Below, piece by piece: positions 53,240 to 63,849 of a DNA stretch of 64,000 nucleotides. The notes under the pieces were generated by a model. The model ran no database searches. It was not told the origin of the DNA and saw nothing but the letters and a program-made list of their open reading frames with translations. Within the stretch, counting starts at the first letter, position 1, and each line of letters begins with the position of its first letter. This DNA is from Okapia johnstoni (taxonomy: Eukaryota > Chordata > Mammalia > Artiodactyla > Giraffidae). The DNA is taken from positions 3,774,501 to 3,838,500 of the forward strand of contig CM044316.1 in assembly GCA_024291935.2 (NCBI GenBank), given 5' to 3'. A program made the translations under genes and the position numbers.

Positions 53240-54503
53240 CATACATATAATTTTACATTGCCTTTTTACTCTCTTGGTTGTTTCCTTTGGTGCACAAAAG
53301 TTTTTAATTTCCATGAATTTCATTTTATATATTTTTTATATGTTTTTCTTTTGTTAGCTGTGTTTCTTGGAGTCATATCCAAGGATGTTGCCTGATGTTT
53401 CCCTTTTTTTCTTCTTCCATTCAGGTCTCTGATCCATTTTGAGTTCATTTTTTTACAGAGTGTTAGGTAAGGTTCCAGCTTCATTGTTTTGCATGTGGAG
53501 ATCCAATTTTTCCAGAACCAGCTGTTTCATTGAAAAAAAAAGAAAACCTCTCCTTTACCCCATTGAATGACCTTAACATCTCTATCAAAAATTATTTTAC
53601 CATGTATTTGAGGGTTTATTTCTTGGATCTTTGTTCCATTGATCTATTTGTCTGTTTTTATACCAGTGCCACACTATTCTGATTATTGTAGCTTTGTAAG
53701 AAGTTTTGAAAACAGGAAGTGTGAGTCCTGTAACTTTGTTCTTTTTCAAAATTGTTTTGGCTATGCAAGGTCCTTGAGATTCCATATAAAATTTTAAAAT
53801 TTCGAGGCCATGCCATGTGGCATGTGGAATTGATCTTTTTTTTACCAACCAGGAATTGAAACCATTCCCTCAGCAGTGGAAATACAGAGTCTTAGCCAAT
53901 GGATCACCACGGAAGTCCCAAGATTCCATATAAATTTTAGAATAGATTTTTCTATTTCTGAAAAAAAGTCATTGCAATTTTCATATGAGTAGCATTGAAT
54001 CTGTAGATTCCTTTGGATAGCATTGTCATCTTAACAATATTAAGTTTTCAATCTATAAACTCAGATGTCTTTCTGCTTGTATCTCCTTTAATTTCTTTTG
54101 GCAACATTTTGTAGTTTTTAGTGCACAAGACTTCTCTTTCCTTGTTAAGTATATTCCTAAGTATTTTCATCTTTCTGATGCTGTTGTAAGTAGAATTGGT
54201 TTCTTAATTTTCTTTTTGGATTCTTCATTGTTAATGTATACAAACACAACTGATTTTTACAAGTTAATTTTGTATTCTGCTGCTTTGCTGAATTTGTTTA
54301 TTAGTTCTAAGAGGGGTTTTTGTTGTTTGGTGTGTGTGGGATCTTTATAGGGTTTTCTACATGGAAGATCTTGCTGCTTGCAAAAAGAGATCATTTTACT
54401 TCTTCCTTTCCAATTTAGGTGCCTTTTATTTCTTTTTCTTGTCTAATTTTTCTGGCTAGGCATTCTAGGACTAAACTGAATTCAATTGGTGAAAGCAAAC
54501 ATC
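53240..54503 (-). mobile_element. L1 LINE, ORF2 region, antisense
   Basis: It shows 'tttggtgcacaaaagttttt', 'gattccattgatctatttgtct'-type phrases, 'ctattcctaagtattttcatctt' and 'ttctgctgctttgctgaattt', the typical antisense L1 ORF2/3' sequence. It is broken by a CHR SINE at 53791-53920 and by a solo LTR at 54509. Confidence 0.88.
53777..53934 (-). mobile_element. CHR-type SINE with 14-bp target duplication, in L1
   Basis: The element (53791-53920) ends '..ggatcaccacggaagtccc'. AGATTCCATATAAA repeats at 53777-53790 and 53921-53934. Confidence 0.92.
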
Positions 54504-54873
54504 CTTGTTGTTACAGACTGAGTTTACTTACCCCCAAATTCATATATTGAAATCTTAATGACCAATGTGATGCTGTTCGGAGGTAAGACCTTCGGGAAGT
54601 GGTTTGGTCATGAGAGAAGAGCCCTCGTGAATGGGACTCATGCTTTTATAAAGAGACCCCAGAGAGCTCTCTTACCCTCTTTGCAGCATGTGAGGACACA
54701 GCCAAAAAGCACCTGTGTGCAACCCAGAAGAGGGCCTTCAGCAGAGCCTGACCACACTGGCACTCTGATCTCAGACTTCCAACCTTCGGACTGTGGGAAA
54801 CATGTTTCTGCTGTCTGTAAGCCACCCAGTCTGTGGTCCTTGGTTATCGCTGCCCAGATTGACTGACACTTGT
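54504..54873 (+). mobile_element. Solo LTR (360 bp, TG..CA) with 5-bp target duplication, in L1
   Basis: The LTR spans 54509-54868, starts TGTTACAG and ends GACTGACA. CTTGT repeats at 54504-54508 and 54869-54873. The sequence ('aattcatatattgaaatctt', 'aagccacccagtctgtggt') is a widespread mammalian LTR type. A 5-bp duplication suits ERVL/MaLR, but I am unsure of the family name. Confidence 0.88.
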
Positions 54874-55125
54874 CTTATTCCTGATATTAAAAGAAAGGCT
54901 TTAGTTTGTCACCACTGAATGTGATGTGAGTTGTGGAGTTTTCAAACATGGTCTTTATTCTATTGAGGAAGTCCCCTTCTGTTCATAGTTTGTTGAATGT
55001 TTTTACCGTGAAACGGTGTTGGATTTTGTCAAATGCTTTTTCAGCGTTGATTGACGTGATTGTGTGATTTTTGTCCCTTTTTTAAGTTGGTTATCACGCT
55101 GATCAATTTTCATACACAGATTAGT
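54874..55125 (-). mobile_element. L1 LINE, ORF2 region, antisense, right part
   Basis: It resumes with 'cttattcctgatattaaaag' and continues 'caaatgctttttcagcgttg'. Confidence 0.88.
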
Positions 55126-55228
55126 TTTGCCTGTGGCAGAATCTCATATAAATGGAAGGAGAACTGATTCAGCAGATGTGGTTGTAAGTTGACGGTAGAC
55201 TCTTTTTTGTGACTGTATAGGATTCCAG

Positions 55229-55440
55229 GTCTTCCCAGATGGTGCACTGGTAAAGAATCCACCTACCAATGCAGGAGACACAAAAGATGCAAGTTTGATC
55301 CCTGGGTCGGGAAGATCCCCTGGAGTAGGAAATGGCAACCCATGTCAGTACTCTTGCCCAAAAAATTCCATGGACAGAGGAGCCTCGCAGGCTGCAGTCC
55401 ATGGGGTTGCAAAGAGCTGGACACGACTGAACCCAGCACA
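55229..55440 (+). mobile_element. Bov-tA SINE
   Basis: It runs 'ggtcttcccagatggtgcac..' to '..gagctggacacgactgaac'. Confidence 0.9.
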
Positions 55441-55920
55441 ACAGTATTCCATGGCAGGCCTCGGGCACAGTGCCTCACCCTTTTGTGGATGGGTATTTGG
55501 GGTGGTTTCCGGTTGGGGTGACTAGGAATGGTGCTTCTGGGAACGTCTGTGTCACAATTCTGTGGGTGAAGTCCCAGGAGTGGCATTGCTGGCATGGGGC
55601 TGGTCTCCTGCAAGCTAGAGGTGTTTTGGTCCCAGCCCTCCCCTCATCACACCATAGTTCATCATCTACACATTTACTTAAAGAGCCCTCTTGGGTGAGG
55701 TCTGGGGGCTGCTTCCAATTTTCCCCACAATTAGAAATGTCCCTGAGCTATGCAGTACTGTGCCAAAGCTTCACAACCACCTCTCGAGGAATGACAGGGC
55801 AAGGGGCATTTGAGAGTCCTTGATACCCACTGCCATCTGGCCTTCCCTCCTGATGGTCCCTGGCAGTCAATGTCACAGGATTCCTGTATGCTGATTTCCC
55901 TTCAAACCTTCCACATTTGT
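55441..55920. other. Intergenic DNA, L1-like debris
   Basis: 'attctgtgggtgaagtcccaggagtggcattgctgg' (about 55557-55592) resembles an antisense L1 piece. No gene recognised. Confidence 0.45.
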
Positions 55921-56048
55921 GGGTTTTTTTTTTTTTTTTTGGCTGCTCTGTGCGGCTATAGGATCTTAGTTCCCCGGCCAGAGATTGAACCCAGGTCCTC
56001 GGCAGTGAAAGCACAAGGTTCTAACCATTGGACCGTCAGGAAATTTCC
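55921..56048 (-). mobile_element. CHR-type SINE, antisense
   Basis: A T-run, then 'ggctgctctgtgcggctata..' to '..ggaccgtcaggaaatttccc'. Confidence 0.87.
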
Positions 56049-56832
56049 CAAACCTGCCACTTCTGACTGCCAAATTACTAGCCACCAGCATTCTGAACTG
56101 AGCTGGAACAAATGAATATTCTGAACTTCTCTTGAAAGAGAAAGGAGTTCCAGGAAGCTGAGGGTACTTTGTTCATGCCCACATCATTTGTTTATATATA
56201 TTATGATGCCACACTGTGCATGGCCCCACCCTAAGTGATGCTGGACTCAAGAAGCCTCAACCCTCAAGAGCCCCCCAGACTGGGGAGCAAAGGCAAACAC
56301 AGATTCCCCCACCCCCATGGGGTCAGGGCTGGATTGGAAAGAGGAATTGGGGCCGGAGGACCCCAGACCAGGGAGCTGGGCCCTGCTGGGGGCCGTTAAA
56401 GAAGGCTTCCTGGAAGACAGGGCAACGACACCGGGTGTTGAAGAATGAACAGAAGTTCAGCAGGTGGGGAGGAGATGGCAGTGACCCTGACAGAGGGAAT
56501 TTGCAAGAGCATGAGTCTGAGGACATTGAGCAAACACGGGAAACTGTGAGCAGGTGGGCACACAGAGGCAGCCGGGGACCCTGCTCAGCAGTCCCTATCT
56601 GCAGATGACCTCAGAGGGAAGCAGCTCCTGCAGAAGCAGTGGGCAGTATTCCTCAAGTTCAAGTTCAGCCTGATATGCTCCATCCCAAGACTAGCACATC
56701 AACATCCTGCAAGACTAAAGACTAGAAGAAACCTTCTCTTATAGGAAACTTATGCCTCAGTGAAGATCAGCATCATCTCAGTGCCTCTGGGAGCAATAAT
56801 AGGACACCTACTGCAAGCTTACTCCTCGTTGC
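56049..56832. other. Unique intergenic DNA
   Basis: No repeat or gene recognised. One + frame (56216-56608) is open for 130 codons, but its composition (Gln, Gly, Arg, Pro) and isolation do not support a gene. Confidence 0.5.
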
Positions 56833-57047
56833 TTTTGTTGTCTAGTCGCTCAGTTGTGTCTGACTCTTTTGTGACCCCATGGACTGTAGCCTGCCAGGCT
56901 CCTCTGTCCATGGGATTCTCTGGGCAAGAATACTGGAGTGTGTTGCCATTTCCTCCTCCAGGGGATCTTCCCGACCCAGGGAGTGAACCCATCACGTTTC
57001 CTGCATGGCAGGTGGTTTCTTTTACCGCTGAACCACCTGGAAAGCCT
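56833..57047 (-). mobile_element. Bov-tA SINE, antisense
   Basis: It runs 'ttgttgtctagtcgctcagt..' to '..gaaccacctggaaagcc', complete. Confidence 0.92.
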
Positions 57048-57211
57048 GAAAACAGCAGCTCAGGAAGGTTTAGGGCTTTGAATTTGAATGCTTGACTGCA
57101 GACCTGGGCTAGGCAGGACCATCCCTCCCTTGAATCTCTTCATTTCATCTTCACCCCCAACACTTCAGAGGAGAGTCCGATCTCCATTTATTAAGCCTCC
57201 AAGAGAGGATT

Positions 57212-57402
57212 TCTTTTTTAAAAAAAGATTTATATTTGGCTGCCCTGGGTATTAGTTGTGGCATGTGGATCTTCGATCTTCATTGCAGCAGGCAGGATCT
57301 TTAGTTGAGGCAGGCGGGATCTCATCTCCTAACCACAGATGGAAGCCGGCCTCCTGCACTGGGAGTGCAAAGTCAAAGCCACTGGACCACCAGGGAAGTC
57401 CC
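57212..57402 (-). mobile_element. CHR-type SINE, antisense
   Basis: It runs 'ttatatttggctgccctggg..' to '..ggaccaccagggaagtcccc'. Confidence 0.88.
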
Positions 57403-58044
57403 CAGGAAAGGACTTCTGCTTGAGGGGTCACAGTGCTGGTGCCTCTGAGAATGCATAGCCCTCCACCCTCACCTACACCCGTCTCCCCTCAGCCCTGAAA
57501 TCAAACTGGCAGGAGGCTGAGATGCACCCTTAGGGCCAGTCCCTGCCAGAGGCAACACCTGGAGTGACAGCCCCACCCCAGGGTTTTATATGGTCATTTT
57601 CTCCTAATTATAAAAAGGTGGAGCAATTTCCAGATGGAGAATTAAAGAAGCAGAAAAGAAAACAAACAAAAAAAGACACGACCTCTCCCACAATCACTCA
57701 GCTCAGAGAAAACCTCCCCTGGCATTTCATGCACTGCCTCCCAACATTTAAAAAATGGCTTTTTTATATTTTTGTTATTATCCAAGTAATGTGACTCTCC
57801 TGGAGGATCATCAACTGACAAGCTAAGGAGAAAGAAGAAATAAGAAGAAATTACCTCTCATTTACAAAACAAGGACTCTTACTATTTTAAAGTATTTATT
57901 TTTCTTAGTACACAACAACACTTCGTGTCAAACCAAAGGCAGAACAGTTTCTTTTCATTCCTTCATCTAGAGATGAGCCTCATTAACTCCATTCTATGGT
58001 TTATTCACACTATTGAATACTCAGGAGTTGAAAAACAGCAAAGG
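57403..58044. other. Intergenic DNA, no gene recognised
   Basis: Partly AT-rich unique sequence between SINEs. Confidence 0.45.
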
Positions 58045-58450
58045 GTTATGAGTAAAGACTCTGGACTCGGACAGTTCAGGTTCAAATCCTAACTCTGCCC
58101 ACTGGCTGTGTGACTTTGGACAAGTAGCTTCGCCTCTCCAGGCCTCAGTTTTCCCTCTTTTTTTTTTTGGAAAAATGTATTTATGGCTGCACTGGGTCTT
58201 TGTTGCTGTGCACAGGCTTTCTCTAGCTGCACAGAACAGGGGCTACTCTTTGCTGCAGTGTGTGAACTCTAGAACCCAGGCTTCAGTACTTGTGGAGACA
58301 GGCTTAGTTGTTCCGCAGCTTGCAGGATCTTCCTGAACCAGGGATCAAACCCGCATCCTCTGCAGGCGTACACCCAACCTCTGGACCACCAGGGACAACC
58401 ATCAGTTTCTTATCTCTACAACAGGGAGGATGATCCCTGTGCTTCTAAGG
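58045..58450 (+). repeat. MIR element split by an antisense CHR SINE
   Basis: MIR sequence (58045-58155: 'aaagactctggactcggac..ctgtgtgactttggacaagt') breaks in 'cctcagttttcc', then resumes after 58402 with 'catcagtttcttatctctac'. The CHR SINE lies at 58158-58402 with a T-run at its left end. Confidence 0.82.
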
Positions 58451-59774
58451 CACAGTGAAGATCGAGATAACTCGCTTGTTTTGCCCAGAACATCTTTTAC
58501 AACTTGACTTTTGTATTTCTTTCCTCTGCTAACAAAGATAAGATGTGCATACCATATACACAAAAATACACACATACACAAAAGAGGCAGCAGCTAATAG
58601 GAAGGGACAGGCTGGCAGCCCCACCCAGCAAAGCCCGGCTGAAAACAAGTTAGGGCAAGAGAAGAGCCGACGTCCAGCCTCAGCCTGATCCCAACGGGAA
58701 CGCTGGAGTGTGAGCAGCGCTCCAGAGCTTGTCCCCCACAGAGGCTGGGGGGCCGGGGCTAATATATCTAAGTCTGCCCTCTCAGGGGCTGTTACTAATA
58801 TTTCCCTCCATTTTACAGAGGAGGAAACTGGGACCCAGAAAGGGAAAGATGACTTCTCCAGGGTCCAGGCTTGATCCATTGCATAGATTAGTCAAGTGAT
58901 TAGGAAAAAAGTGAAGTCTTAAATTTTTTCCTTTTGTTATTTTAAATACAAAAATATGATACTCTCAGTATTAAAGATTCAAATTTACAGAGTCTTGTTC
59001 AATAAAAAGAGAAGCCCCACTATGCCCCTTTGAGAGCAGCTATATATGCGTCCATTCAGGTAGTTTATACCTATATACAGATGCAGAAATTATATATATA
59101 TAATTATTTTACATATATATTATAATATACATTCTTATAACATATTACAATATATTCTTATTATAATGTATGTTATTTTTACAGAAACTCGATTCTACTC
59201 TGCATATTAATCTGCAAATTGTCTTGTTCACACACTCTGTTGTGAATATATGTGCACATCGAAACATGAATCTATCTCTTTTTTTTTCCCTTCAATGGGG
59301 GACCACTTTAATCCCCCATTGACATTTTTTGTAATTTTTTCAAATTTTTTGTGAAATTTTTTTGTAAAAAAATTTTTTTTAAATTTATATATCTTCTTTT
59401 TGTAAAATTTTTTGTAAATTTATATATCTTCTTTTGTCTCTATTATTGCAGTATGGCTTACACCCAGGAACATGCTTAAAGTGCATTAATTTTAGGTGTG
59501 GGTTTTAGTTAATTTTTGATGTGGGCACACCCAGGTAACCACCACCCAAGTCAACTTGGCAAGTCCCCCGGTGCCCTTCCCAGTGCAACATGTCCCAAAT
59601 AGCTGTATCCGCTCTATTATCTTCATAGAGGCTGTCCCCCACTTTAAAAAATCATTTCATTGTTTTCCGTTGTTTTCAGTATGCCCTGATCTTAATTTCT
59701 CAGCACTGCAAGTCTTTTTTCTCCCTTTCGTTAAACATCCTTTTTTTGGTTTTCATTTTCAAGTTCTTTTTTTC
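58451..59774. other. Intergenic DNA with AT-rich repeats
   Basis: It includes an AT-rich block (59088-59170), a perfect 11-bp-stem hairpin (59292-59322) and a 35-bp tandem step (59381-59435). The rest shows L1-like remnants ('tgcttaaagtgcattaattttaggt'). No gene recognised. Confidence 0.5.
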
Positions 59775-60480
59775 TGTTTTTAAAAACCGAAGTACTGTTG
59801 ATTTACAATGTTGTGTTAGTTTCAGGTATATGACACAGTGATTCAGATATATATATGTGCTGTGCTTAGTCGCTCAGTCATGTCTGAATTTTTGCAACCC
59901 CATGGACTATAGACCATCAGGCTCCTCTGTCCGTGGGGTCTCCAGGCAAGAATACTGGAGTGGGTTGCCATTTCCTACTCCACGGGATCTTCCCAGGGAT
60001 CAAACCCAGGTCTCCCGCATTGCAGGTGGATTCTTTACCAGCTGAGCCACAGAGGAAGCTCTGGGAAGTTATATATACATATATATGTATACATAAGGCA
60101 ATGGCACCCCACTCCAGTACTCTTGCCTGGAAAATCCCATGGACGGAAGAGGCTGGTAGGCTGCAGTCCATGGGGTCGCTAAGAGTCAGACACGACTGAG
60201 CGACCTCACTTTCACTTTTCCCTTTCATGCACTGGAGAAGGAAATGGCAACCCACTCCCGTGTTCTTGCCTGGAGAATCCCAGGGACGGGGGAGCCTGGT
60301 GGGCTGCCGTCTATGGGGTCGCACAGAGTCGGACACGACTGAAGTGACTTAGCAAAATACGTGTATTTTTTTCAGTTTCTTTTCCCTTATAGGTTATTAA
60401 AAGTATTGAGTATAGTTCCCTATGCTATACAGTAGGTCCTTTTAGTTATCTTCATTCGATTTTTTTATTTCTAAAATTAT
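59775..60480 (-). mobile_element. L1 LINE 3' end, antisense, split by an inverted pair of Bov-tA SINEs
   Basis: L1 pieces (59775-59853: 'ttgatttacaatgttgtgtt'; 60350-60480: 'gttccctatgctatacagta') enclose a - strand Bov-tA (59855-60063) and a + strand Bov-tA-type copy (60093-60350) facing each other. Confidence 0.85.
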
Positions 60481-60502
60481 TCTAGATTCACATTCAGTTA
60501 TT

Positions 60503-60675
60503 AGATTGGTGAAAAAGTAGCCATGGTTTCAGACTCTGAATTTTAAATCATCAAAACTAGGCTCAAACACATTTTATTAATCAAAATAGGAACCATTACA
60601 ATCAGCACATTTTTGTCAACAAGAAATAAGTTTGTTTATTCCTGTAGCATAAAAATTCGTACTTCGGGATTCAAT
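60503..60675 (-). mobile_element. Mariner DNA transposon, antisense, left part
   Basis: It starts with a mariner-type inverted end after a TA (TTAGATTGGTGAAAAAGTAG). It continues with reversed 3' transposase sequence and is broken by the BovB at about 60676. Confidence 0.82.
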
Positions 60676-62234
60676 GATACTAAGAAGAGATGGCAAGAGA
60701 TGCAGGAGAACTATACAAAAAAGATCTTCATGACCCAGATAACCACAATGGTGTGATCACTTACCTAGAGCCAGACATCCTGGAATGTGAACTGAAGTGG
60801 TAGGAACTATCACCATGAACAAAGCTAGTGGAGCTGATGGAATTCCAGTTGAGCTATTTCAAATCCTGAAAGATGATGCTGTGAAAGTGCTGCACACAAT
60901 ATGCCAGCAAATTTGGAAAACTCAGCAGTGGCCACAGGACTGGAAAAGGTCAGTTTTCATTCCAGTCCCAAAGAAAGGCAATGCCAAAGAATGCTCAAAC
61001 TACTGCACAATCACACTCATCTCACATGCTAGTAAAATAATGCTCAAAATTCTCCAAGCCAGGCTTCAAGAGTACATGAACCGTGAACTTCAAGATGTTC
61101 AAGGTGGGTTTAGAAAAGGCAGAGGAACCAGAGATCAAATTGCCAACATCTGTAGTAGGATCATCGAAAAAGCAAGAGAGAACCAGAAAAACTTCTGCTT
61201 CTGCTTTACTGACTACATCAAAGCCTTTGACTGTGAGGATCACAATTAACTGTGGAAAATTCTTTAAGAGGTGGGAATACCAGACCATCCTACCTGCCTC
61301 CTCAGAAATCTGTATGCAGGTCAAGAGGCAACTGTTAGAACCAGACATGGAACTACGAACTGGTTCCAAATTGGGACAGGAGTACATCAAGGCTGTATAT
61401 TGTCACCCTGCTTATTTAACTTATATGCAGAGTACATCATGTGAAATGCCAGGATGGATGAAACACAAGCTGGAATCAAGATTGCCAGGAGAAATATCAA
61501 TAACCTCAGATATGCAGATGACACCACCCTTATGACAGAAAACGAAGAACTAAAGAGCCTCTTGATGAAAGTGAAAGAGGAGAGTGAAAAAGTTGGCTTA
61601 AAGCTCAACATTCAGAAAACTAAGATCATGGCATCTGGTCCCATCACTTTATGGCAAATAGGTGGGGAAACAGTGGCTGACTTTATTTTCTTGGGCTCCA
61701 AAATCACCACAGATGGTGACTGCAGCCATGAAATTAAAAGACAGTTGCTCCTTGGAAGAAAAGATATGACCGACCTAGATAGCATATTAAAAAACAGAGA
61801 CATTATTTTGCCAACAAAGGTCCATCTAGTCAAAGCTATGGTTTTTATGTATGGATGTGAGTTGGACTATAAAGAGAGCTAAGCACCGAAGAATTGATGC
61901 TTTTGAACTGTGGTGTTGGCGAGATCCACCCAGTCAATCCTAAAGGAAATCAGTCCTGAATGTTCATTGGAAGGACAGATGCTGAAGCTGAAACTCCAAT
62001 ATTTTGGCCACCTGATGTGAAGAACTCATTGGAAAAGATCCTGATACTGGGAAAGATTGAAGGCAGGAGGAGAAGGGGATGACAGAGGATGAGATGACTG
62101 GATGGCATCACCAACTCAATGGACATGAGTTTGCGTGAGCTCTGGGAGTTGGTGATGGACAGGGAAGCCTGGTGTGCTGCAGTCCATGGGGTCTCAAGGA
62201 GTCAGACACGACTGAGCTACTGAACTGAACTGAA
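60676..62234 (+). mobile_element. BovB (RTE) LINE with partial, broken reverse transcriptase, nested in mariner
   Basis: The open part (60797-61249) codes an RTE-type RT with phrases NKASGADGIPVELF, PVPKKGNAKECSNY, QGGFRKGRGTRDQIANI and FTDYIKAFDCEDHN. It stops where intact copies read on. After frameshifts, the YADDT catalytic motif is at about 61510-61524 and the C-terminal [20 protein letters not shown] follows. It ends in an ACTGA-type tail at 62216-62234. Length is about 1.56 kb of roughly 3.2 kb, so it is 5'-truncated and dead. Confidence 0.94.
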
Positions 62235-62605
62235 ACATCCATGCTTTGGGATTTAATGAATTCTTGGAAAGCATTTTCTGCATCCTGCTGATTGTGGAAG
62301 CATTTTCCCTGCAAAAAGTTGTCGAGATGTTTGAAGAAGTAGTAGTCATTTGGCGAGAGGTCAGGTGAACATGGCGGATGAGGCAAAACTTTGTAACCCA
62401 ATTCATTCATTCATTCATTCATTCATTCAACTTTTGAAGCGTTGGTTGTGCAACGTGCAGTCAGGCGTTGTCACGGAGAAGAATTGGGCCCATTCCATTG
62501 ACCCATACTGGCTGCGGGCATGCAGTTTTCGGTGCATCTCATCGATTTGCTGAGTTTACTTCTCAGATGTAATTGTTTCCTAGGTAACCAGGGATAGGAC
62601 AGTCA
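62235..62605 (-). mobile_element. Mariner DNA transposon, antisense, right part
   Basis: On - strand it codes mariner transposase phrases (NELGYKVLPHPPCSPDLSPND, FFKHLDNFLQGKCFHNQQDA, and upstream DEMHRKL). An ATTC repeat (62401-62430) has expanded inside the coding part just before NELGY. The 5' half of the element is missing beyond 62605. Confidence 0.9.
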
Positions 62606-63039
62606 GCAGCCTCTGAATCAACCCAGAGCAGTCTCCAGGGCCCCTGTGGGCTTGTCCTAATGGCTTGCCAGCCCAGCGAGCTCTGTTTTGTCAGCAAAAT
62701 GGAATGACTCTTTCAGAGCGATTGCCAGAGGAAGCAGGGTGGGGAGGCCCAGGCCCGCTCTAACTCGCTTCCTTCCTGTAGGGATGGTGAAACATCTCAC
62801 TCTGTCTCCTGTCTGCCCTGACCCCACCTTTTACATTTTTTTTCCTTTTCCTGCTTTCTTCTGAGGGGAAAGGTGGTTGTCTGGAGCCCCAGTACAGAAG
62901 GTCCAGCATGTCTTTGCCAAAGGGAAGTTCAAGTTCATGCCTACATATAGCACTTTCGTCCCCTGGGAGAGGGGAGCAGGAGGGTCCCAGGCCACCCTCA
63001 AAGAGGCTCACTGTCCCCTGAGTCTCCCCAGATCAGGAA
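62606..63039. other. Unique intergenic DNA
   Basis: No repeat or gene recognised. Confidence 0.45.
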
Positions 63040-63175
63040 GTGTGCATGCTCAGTTACTCAGTCGTGTCTGACTCTTTGCGACCCTGTGGACTGTGGCCCA
63101 CCAGGATCCTCTGTCCATGGGATTCTCCAGACAAGAATACTAGAGTGGGGTGCCATTTCCTTCTCCACAGATCAG
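63040..63175 (-). mobile_element. Bov-tA SINE fragment, antisense
   Basis: It reads 'catgctcagttactcagtcg..' to '..tgccatttccttctcca'. Confidence 0.9.
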
Positions 63176-63635
63176 TGAGAGGCTCTAAGGAACCCAAATA
63201 TCCAGGAGTCTCCCTAGATTTCTCTCCTCCCTTAGGCCCTGGAACATTCCTCCCTTCCGCCAAATTCTTCCCCTGCTCAGGTAGATCATCTTTCCCCCAG
63301 CAGGTCTGGGGATGGTCAGGAAGCCAGGAGGTCTGGGGTCCACAGTTGGCGCCTAGCAAATACTGAACAGAGCCATAGTTCTACTCCACGCCTCCTGACA
63401 CCCTTGTCCCCAAGTCCTTTCTCCCTCCAGCAGCCACTGGGAGCTTTCTAGAACTTAAAAACCAGGCCCTATCAGGCAGCCCTGCACTTGCCTGGCTTGG
63501 TACCCTGGGGCAACCCCAGCATTCTGAGCCTCAGTTTTCTTCTCTGAGAAAATAATTTCGACTTTTTCTGCTCTCCTCTGCCTTGTTTGGACCAGGACAG
63601 AGTCTTTCTTTGCAGGAAAGCATGGGAGCCACTTG
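63176..63635. other. Unique intergenic DNA
   Basis: No gene recognised. A MIR-like core lies near 63515-63555 ('attctgagcctcagttttct'). Confidence 0.45.
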
Positions 63636-63833
63636 TTGTTTAGGCACTAAGTCATGTCCAACTCTTGTGTGACCCCATGGACTGTAGCCCAACAGGCTCC
63701 TCAGTTCATAGGATTTCCCAGGCAAGAAAACTGGAGTGGATTTCCATTTCCCTCTCTAGGGGATCTTCCTGACCCAGAGATCGAATCCATCTCTCCTGCA
63801 TTGTAGGTGGATTCTTTGCCACTGAGCCACTGG
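63636..63833 (-). mobile_element. Bov-tA SINE, antisense
   Basis: It runs 'ttgtttaggcactaagtcat..' to '..cactgagccactggggaatc'. Confidence 0.92.
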
Positions 63834-63849
63834 GGAATCAGGGATGCCC

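Noticed and set aside
60797..61249. Reverse transcriptase as a possible host gene or retron
   Set aside because: It is a broken BovB LINE copy with stops and frameshifts and the typical BovB tail; no sign of domestication.
62108..62410. Mariner transposase fragment as a possible domesticated gene (SETMAR-like)
   Set aside because: No SET domain or exon nearby, the frame carries a microsatellite and runs into BovB, so it is a dead transposon.
5249..63833. tRNA-like boxes in many SINEs as possible tRNA genes
   Set aside because: They lie in CHR/Bov-tA elements that derive from tRNA but lack a complete cloverleaf; none supports a functional tRNA.
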